From RBG-13-51-18 sp963739395 (lineage in GTDB: Bacteria > Chloroflexota > Dehalococcoidia > Dehalococcoidales > RBG-16-60-22): a stretch of DNA of 64,000 nt. The stretch spans positions 1,364,001 through 1,428,000 of the forward strand of contig CAVUAE010000001.1 of assembly GCA_963739395.1 (NCBI GenBank), read 5' to 3'. The notes beneath the pieces are model-generated. The model was not told where the DNA came from, did no database searches, and saw only the letters and a list, made by a program, of their open reading frames with translations. Position 1 is the stretch's first letter. The number at the start of each line of letters is the position of its first letter. This document shows, in pieces, positions 60,116 through 64,000 of the stretch. The position numbers were made by a program, and so were the translations under genes.

Positions 60116-60871
60116 TTATGAGGCGGACTGTATGGTAGATAGGAGCGAATCGGGGATATCGGCGTTGCTGTAAACGTTTTGCACGTCGTCGATTTCCTCC
60201 AGCTTCTCTAATAACTTCATCGTCTGCGTAGCGCCCTTTTCATCGAGGGTGACTAGGGTTTCCGGCACCATTTGAAGTTCGCTGGACTCAACCTTCAGTT
60301 TTGCCGCTTCCAGCGCCGCCCGTACTTTTTCCAGAGTGTCTGGTCTGGTATAAACCTCCATAACCCCGCCTTCGACATTCACATCCTCCGCGCCGGCATC
60401 GATGGCGGCTAACTCCATGTCATCGGCATTGGCTTTTTCAGCGTTGACGGTGATAACGCCGCGGGACTTGAACATCCAGGAGACACAGCCGTTTTCGCCT
60501 AACGCGCCGCCGTGCTTGGTAAAGGAACTTCGTACTTCTTGGACAGTACGGTTGTGGTTATCGGTGAGGGCGCTGACTAAAATGGCTACGCCAGAGGGAC
60601 CATAACCTTCCAGGGTCATCTCGGTAAGACTGCCGCCTTCAATATTACCGGTGCCTTTCATAATAGCCCGGTCGATGTTTTCCATGGGCATATTACTGTC
60701 GCGAGCTTTCTGGATGGCGAGACGCAGGCGGAAATTGGTGGCAGGGTCGCCGCCGCCTTCTTTAGCCGCGATGATGATTTCTCGTGTGAGTTTGGTAAAG
60801 AGGTTGCCTCTTTTGACGTCGTCAACACCTTTTTGGTGCTTTATTTTTGACCATTTAGAATGACCAGACAT
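60116..60871 (-). CDS. yebC: YebC/PmpR family protein
   Basis: YebC proteins bind DNA and some aid translation of proline-rich stretches. The N-terminus GHSKWSKIKHQKGVDD, then KLTREIIIAAKEGG and GNIEGGSLTEMTLEGYGPSG (part: TLEGYGPSG) are diagnostic. The start at 60871 (251 residues) has AAGGAGG upstream; the longer reading from 60955 is rejected. It heads the ruvC-ruvA cluster. Confidence 0.96.
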   Translation of the reverse strand: MSGHSKWSKIKHQKGVDDVKRGNLFTKLTREIIIAAKEGGGDPATNFRLRLAIQKARDSNMPMENIDRAIMKGTGNIEGGSLTEMTLEGYGPSGVAILVSALTDNHNRTVQEVRSSFTKHGGALGENGCVSWMFKSRGVITVNAEKANADDMELAAIDAGAEDVNVEGGVMEVYTRPDTLEKVRAALEAAKLKVESSELQMVPETLVTLDEKGATQTMKLLEKLEEIDDVQNVYSNADIPDSLLSTIQSAS

Positions 60872-60951
60872 AGTTTTGTTCCTCCTTGATTCCTCGAGTC
60901 CCCCAAGTGATAATTCTAGCATAAAAAGGCAAGCGGTCAAAGAGGCAAGGG

Positions 60952-61560
60952 TCAAATGAGTTTTTGTTTCAAGGCTTCTCTTAGTTGCTGGACATGCTTT
61001 TGGAATGCCGGTGATATTAATATGTCGGTGGACATGATGACGGCATCCTCGCGGTTATCCAGATAGTAGCCGCGGCGTAAGCCCATCTGCACAAAGCCGT
61101 ATTTACCATAGAGATGCTGTGCCACAATATTCGAAACTCTTACTTCCAGCGTCATAAAACTAGCTTTAAGTTCGGTAGCAAGGTCGATGGTGGCTAAAAG
61201 CAGCAGCTCACCGATGCCTTTGCCCCGATACGCCTGGCGTACCGCGAGATTGGTCACGTGGGCTTCACCAGCCATTAGCCAGATGCCGGAAAAACCCACG
61301 ACATAGTGATGAGGGATTAGTAAAGGAAGGCGTTTTTGTCGCGGCAGCAGCCGGGAAAAGAACCTTAGTTTATTTCTTGGTGCAACCAATGGAGTATCGG
61401 TTGTTTTCGTGTCGTCATAAGCGACGAGGTAAAAAGCTATTTTATTTTGCAGTTCCTGCCGGTAATTGGCGGGCGGCCATTGGGAAGGGAAAGCTTCATG
61501 GTCGATTTCGTTTATCTGGTCGATATCTTCTTTAGTCATGGGGCGTATAGAATAGGTCAC
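60952..61560 (-). CDS. rimI: RimI-like ribosomal-protein-S18-type N-acetyltransferase
   Basis: This GNAT enzyme is similar to RimI, which acetylates the N-terminus of S18. It starts IRPMTKEDIDQINEID, has the acetyl-CoA loop RQAYRGKGIGELLLL and the C-terminal LYGKYGFVQMGLRRGYYLDNREDAVIM (part: YGKYGFVQMG). About 35 extra residues (near 50-85, with RNKLRFFSRLLPRQKRLP) are inserted between the first strands, so it is longer (202) than E. coli RimI (148). The true substrate is unproven. Confidence 0.88.
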   Translation of the reverse strand: MTYSIRPMTKEDIDQINEIDHEAFPSQWPPANYRQELQNKIAFYLVAYDDTKTTDTPLVAPRNKLRFFSRLLPRQKRLPLLIPHHYVVGFSGIWLMAGEAHVTNLAVRQAYRGKGIGELLLLATIDLATELKASFMTLEVRVSNIVAQHLYGKYGFVQMGLRRGYYLDNREDAVIMSTDILISPAFQKHVQQLREALKQKLI

Positions 61561-61643
61561 TACTGTATCTCCAGTTTAAAAGACTTATTTGTTGTGCCAT
61601 TGTAGCATATTTTTAATAAGACGCAAACACAATTTATTATTGG

Positions 61644-61673
61644 TTGCCAATGGTTTCTGGCTATGTCTATAAT
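61644..61673 (+). promoter_or_regulatory. nfi promoter giving a leaderless transcript
   Basis: TTGCCA (61644-61649), 18 bp and TATAAT (61668-61673) precede the nfi ATG at 61679 by only 5 bases, so transcription should start at the start codon or just within it. Confidence 0.65.
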
Positions 61674-61678
61674 CAAGT

Positions 61679-62365
61679 ATGGAAATTCTTCACCGCCACA
61701 GCTGGCAGGTCACTCCCAAGCAAGCAATAGCAATTCAAACCCAGCTGGCTAGCGAGGTTTCCAGAATTAGTGACGGAAAAACCCCGCGTTTTATCGCCGG
61801 CGTTGATATTTCACTGAATAGATTTAACAAAATGGGCGCTGGAGCGGTGGTCGTATTAAGCTATCCCGACTTGGAAATTGCGGAAATACAGGTGGTGACC
61901 AGCCGTGTTGATTTTCCTTATGTGCCGGGACTGTTATCATTCCGGGAAGCTCCGTTACTATTGGCGGCTTTTGAAAAACTAACACTTGTGCCCGATATCA
62001 TTATGGTAGATGGACAGGGCGTCGCTCATCCACGTCGTTGCGGCATTGCTTCGCATCTGGGACTTTTGCTGAGCATACCGACCATCGGTTGCGCTAAATC
62101 ACGTTTATGCGGTGAACATGAAGTGCCAAGTGCTGAAGTCGGAAGTTATGCAGAACTTAAGGATAACGGTGAAGTTATCGGTGCGGTACTACGTACCAAG
62201 TCTGGTGTAAAACCGCTTTATATATCCATCGGTCACAAGATTGATTTGTTCGCAGCAATTAAGTGGGTATTGGCGTGCTGTCGGGGTTATCGTTTACCTG
62301 AACCTACGCGATTGGCCCACCAGGCGGCAGGAGCCAGTTTAAAGACAAAACTGGCTTTACGATAA
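61679..62365 (+). CDS. nfi: endonuclease V
   Basis: Endonuclease V cuts DNA near deaminated bases such as inosine. The 228 residues show the catalytic FIAGVDIS (D43 region), YVPGLLSFREAP (glutamate), and the VDGQGVAHPRRCGIASHLG block with a further aspartate and the wedge region. No ribosome binding site precedes the ATG, and the -10 box lies just upstream, so it is probably leaderless. prfB follows after 35 bp. Confidence 0.96.
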   Translation: MEILHRHSWQVTPKQAIAIQTQLASEVSRISDGKTPRFIAGVDISLNRFNKMGAGAVVVLSYPDLEIAEIQVVTSRVDFPYVPGLLSFREAPLLLAAFEKLTLVPDIIMVDGQGVAHPRRCGIASHLGLLLSIPTIGCAKSRLCGEHEVPSAEVGSYAELKDNGEVIGAVLRTKSGVKPLYISIGHKIDLFAAIKWVLACCRGYRLPEPTRLAHQAAGASLKTKLALR

Positions 62366-62400
62366 CGGGAATGAGATAATAGTTTTAGAGAAGAGGGAAT

Positions 62401-63502
62401 ATGTCGGATTTAACCGAAAAGCTCAAGGACTTACAGAAACGGGTCGCAATGGCCCTGGAGTATCTTTGACATCGCCAATGTTGAAAAAGAAATTATTAAG
62501 CTGGAAGAGCAATCCGCCAAGCCCGATTTCTGGCAAGACCAAAACAATGCCCAGGGCGTAATGCGCCAGCTCGCTGAAAAGAAGAAAACGGTGCAGCGGT
62601 GGCGGGGATTGGAGAAAAAGCTGGCGGATATCGCTGAACTTATATCAATCTCACAATCAGATGAGTCTTTGCTAAAGGACTTGGGTAAAGAAATAGATGA
62701 CCTCACAGCCCAAGTTAATGATTATGAGTTTCAGTTAGCTTTCAGTGGCGAATATGACGCGCGTAATGCAATTTTAACGATACATGCGGGGGCGGGGGGC
62801 ACGGAGTCGCAGGATTGGGCGGAGATGCTGATGCGTATGTATTTACGTTGGGCAGAGCGCCGCGGCTTCGAGACCGAAATTTTGGATACCTCACATGGCG
62901 ATGAAGCAGGCATAAAGAGAATAGTTATTGCCGTCAAAGGCGAGTACGCCGACGGTTATTTAAAGTCGGAACATGGCGTGCATCGATTGGTGCGGCTTTC
63001 GCCTTTCGACTCCGACCACGCGCGGCATACATCGTTTGCTTTAGTCGAGGTTATGCCTGAAGCTGAAAGCGATATTGAGGTCAACATCAAGCCGGAAGAT
63101 ATTAAGGTGGAGACTTTTCGTTCCAGCGGACCTGGCGGACAGCACATGCAAAAGACAAGCAGCGCCGTCAGAATTACGCACCTGCCGACGGGCACCGTCG
63201 TTTCCTGTCAGAGCGAGCGCTCGCAGCATTTGAATAAAGAATTCGCCTTCAAGATATTAAGGTCACGCCTGCTGGAGCTGGAGATTGAAAAAAGGGAAAA
63301 AGAACAGGCTAAAATAAAAGGGAAGCGTATCGATGCGGGGTGGGGCAGTCAAATCAGGAGTTACGTTTTACATCCGTACCGCATGGTCAAGGACCACCGC
63401 ACGGACTACCAAACCAGTAACACCGAAGCCGTACTTGACGGTGAACTGGATGATTTTATCAACGCTTATTTAAGGTCAACAATGGGTAAGAAGGCTAAAT
63501 GA
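62401..63502 (+). CDS. prfB: peptide chain release factor 2, with programmed +1 frameshift
   Basis: RF2 ends translation at UGA and UAA. The ATG at 62401 is followed by 22 codons to an in-frame TGA at 62467. Reading then continues in the +1 frame to 63502, giving 366 residues. The tripeptide anticodon-like SPF is in RLSPFDSDHARHT, and the GGQ loop is in SSGPGGQHMQKTSS. Length and motifs match RF2. AGAAGAGGG lies 5-10 bases before the start. The next gene overlaps its stop by 4 bp. Confidence 0.97.
62458..62470 (+). promoter_or_regulatory. prfB autoregulatory frameshift site
   Basis: CTTTGAC (62464-62470) is the slippery site: CTT followed by the in-frame TGA. A Shine-Dalgarno-like GGAG (62457-62460) lies 3 bases before the CTT, as in the E. 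coli site. When RF2 is low, ribosomes shift +1 here and make RF2. Confidence 0.93.
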
Positions 63503-64000
63503 AAAAGATAGTATTTATAGTCCTGGCGTTAATATCGCTGGTGTTTTTCTTGGTCCCCGGCAATGTACAGGCTGATAGCGGCTTAGTTGTGTCCCCCAGC
63601 CTGGCGACAGTGAATTTTCCCACGAGCATCATTATCAGCATCTCAGCCGAAAGCGATGTTAATATCACCGATATCCGCTTGCACTATACCGTTGCGCGGA
63701 AGAGTTACGCGCAAGTAATTGCCGAAGCCGTTATTGCCTTTACACCGGCCAAAAAGGTAGAAACACAATGGGTATTGGACATGAGAAAAGTCGGTTCGCT
63801 GCCATCTGGCACCGTGATAACTTACTGGTTAACCGTGACCGATGCCTCGAGCAGTCAAGTTGAGACATTACCGACTGCCGTTCATTTTGACGATAATCGC
63901 TATAGTTGGAAATCAATCCACGAAGGGCAGATAACAATGCACTGGTATACCGGCAATGATTCATTTGGGAGTGATTTGATGGCGACGGCGCAAGCGGTGT
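63499..64000 (+). CDS. secreted protein, possible peptidase MA-type, cut by window edge
   Basis: An ATG at 63499, overlapping the prfB stop (ATGA), opens a frame that runs off the window (167 codons seen). It starts with a signal peptide: KK, then a hydrophobic stretch (IVFIVLALISLVFFLV) and a likely cleavage at VQA-DS near residue 27. A beta-rich domain follows (VNFPTSIIISISAES, then WVLDMRKVGSLPSGT). The visible C-terminal part (HWYTGNDSFG) resembles the start of gluzincin peptidase MA-type domains, but the HExxH is not yet in view. Confidence 0.8.
   Translation, partial: MKKIVFIVLALISLVFFLVPGNVQADSGLVVSPSLATVNFPTSIIISISAESDVNITDIRLHYTVARKSYAQVIAEAVIAFTPAKKVETQWVLDMRKVGSLPSGTVITYWLTVTDASSSQVETLPTAVHFDDNRYSWKSIHEGQITMHWYTGNDSFGSDLMATAQAV

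Noticed and set aside
1..64000. tRNA, rRNA, tmRNA or SRP RNA genes
   Set aside because: I looked through the intergenic gaps for T-loop-like and conserved RNA blocks and saw none; gaps are mostly too short or filled by repeats. A covariance-model scan would be decisive.

Overview
The window is a gene-dense bacterial chromosome segment of moderate G+C, open at both ends (an alpha/beta hydrolase runs off the left edge, a secreted protein off the right). The gene set and gene order (yebC-ruvC-ruvA, rpsP-khpA, DnaG with a CFGAC zinc ligand, conserved small orphan proteins, many short palindromic intergenic repeats) suggest Chloroflexota, probably class Dehalococcoidia. This is inferred from recalled family resemblance; there is no rRNA here to confirm it. 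I found no rRNA, tRNA or CRISPR array.

Layout. 0-7.3 kb: glyA, cysK, dnaG-rpoD and a CorA-type ion transporter. 7.3-11.3 kb: three tandem paralogous MFS exporters behind near-consensus promoters. 11.3-20.2 kb: ffh, a HEPN-like orphan, a frameshifted sbcC, two small orphans and uvrA. 20.3-29.1 kb: nnrD-coaX-coaBC (NAD(P)HX repair and CoA synthesis), a GNAT enzyme, valS, a universal stress protein and a polX remnant. 29.1-38 kb: an MvaI/BcnI-like restriction-modification pair directly behind secA, then DUF2007, prs, an RNase H-fold exonuclease, hisF-hisH and dgt. 38-41.6 kb: ppsA divergent from a bifunctional-nuclease-family gene. 41.8-49.5 kb: a complete F-type ATP synthase operon, broken up by palindromic repeats, a cysteine-rich DUF3795 gene and a 38-residue membrane peptide. 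49.5-56.7 kb: a GIY-YIG nuclease enclosed by matching hairpin repeats, GrpB, rpsP-khpA, degV, a RelA/SpoT-type toxin-like pair and uvrB. 57-64 kb: a DnaJ-zinc-finger/TIR fusion, a PPC-domain gene, ruvA-ruvC-yebC, rimI, nfi and prfB with its programmed frameshift.

DNA repair and processing genes are numerous (uvrA, uvrB, sbcC, ruvA, ruvC, nfi, dgt). Several genes (ffh, sbcC, uvrB, nfi, probably dgt) have a -10 box ending about 5-9 bases before the start codon and no ribosome binding site, so they look leaderless or nearly so.

Accessory genes sit singly in A+T-rich pockets between housekeeping operons: the HEPN-like gene, the restriction-modification pair, the RelA/SpoT pair and the TIR fusion. 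I read these as scattered anti-phage or conflict genes. At least seven kinds of palindromic intergenic repeat occur. Two copies of one kind preserve hairpins through compensatory base changes. The best candidates for an undescribed system are the RelA/SpoT two-gene module (53.2-54.5 kb), the CxxCxGxG-TIR fusion (57.6-58.4 kb) and the GIY-YIG gene boxed by hairpin repeats (49.5-49.9 kb).
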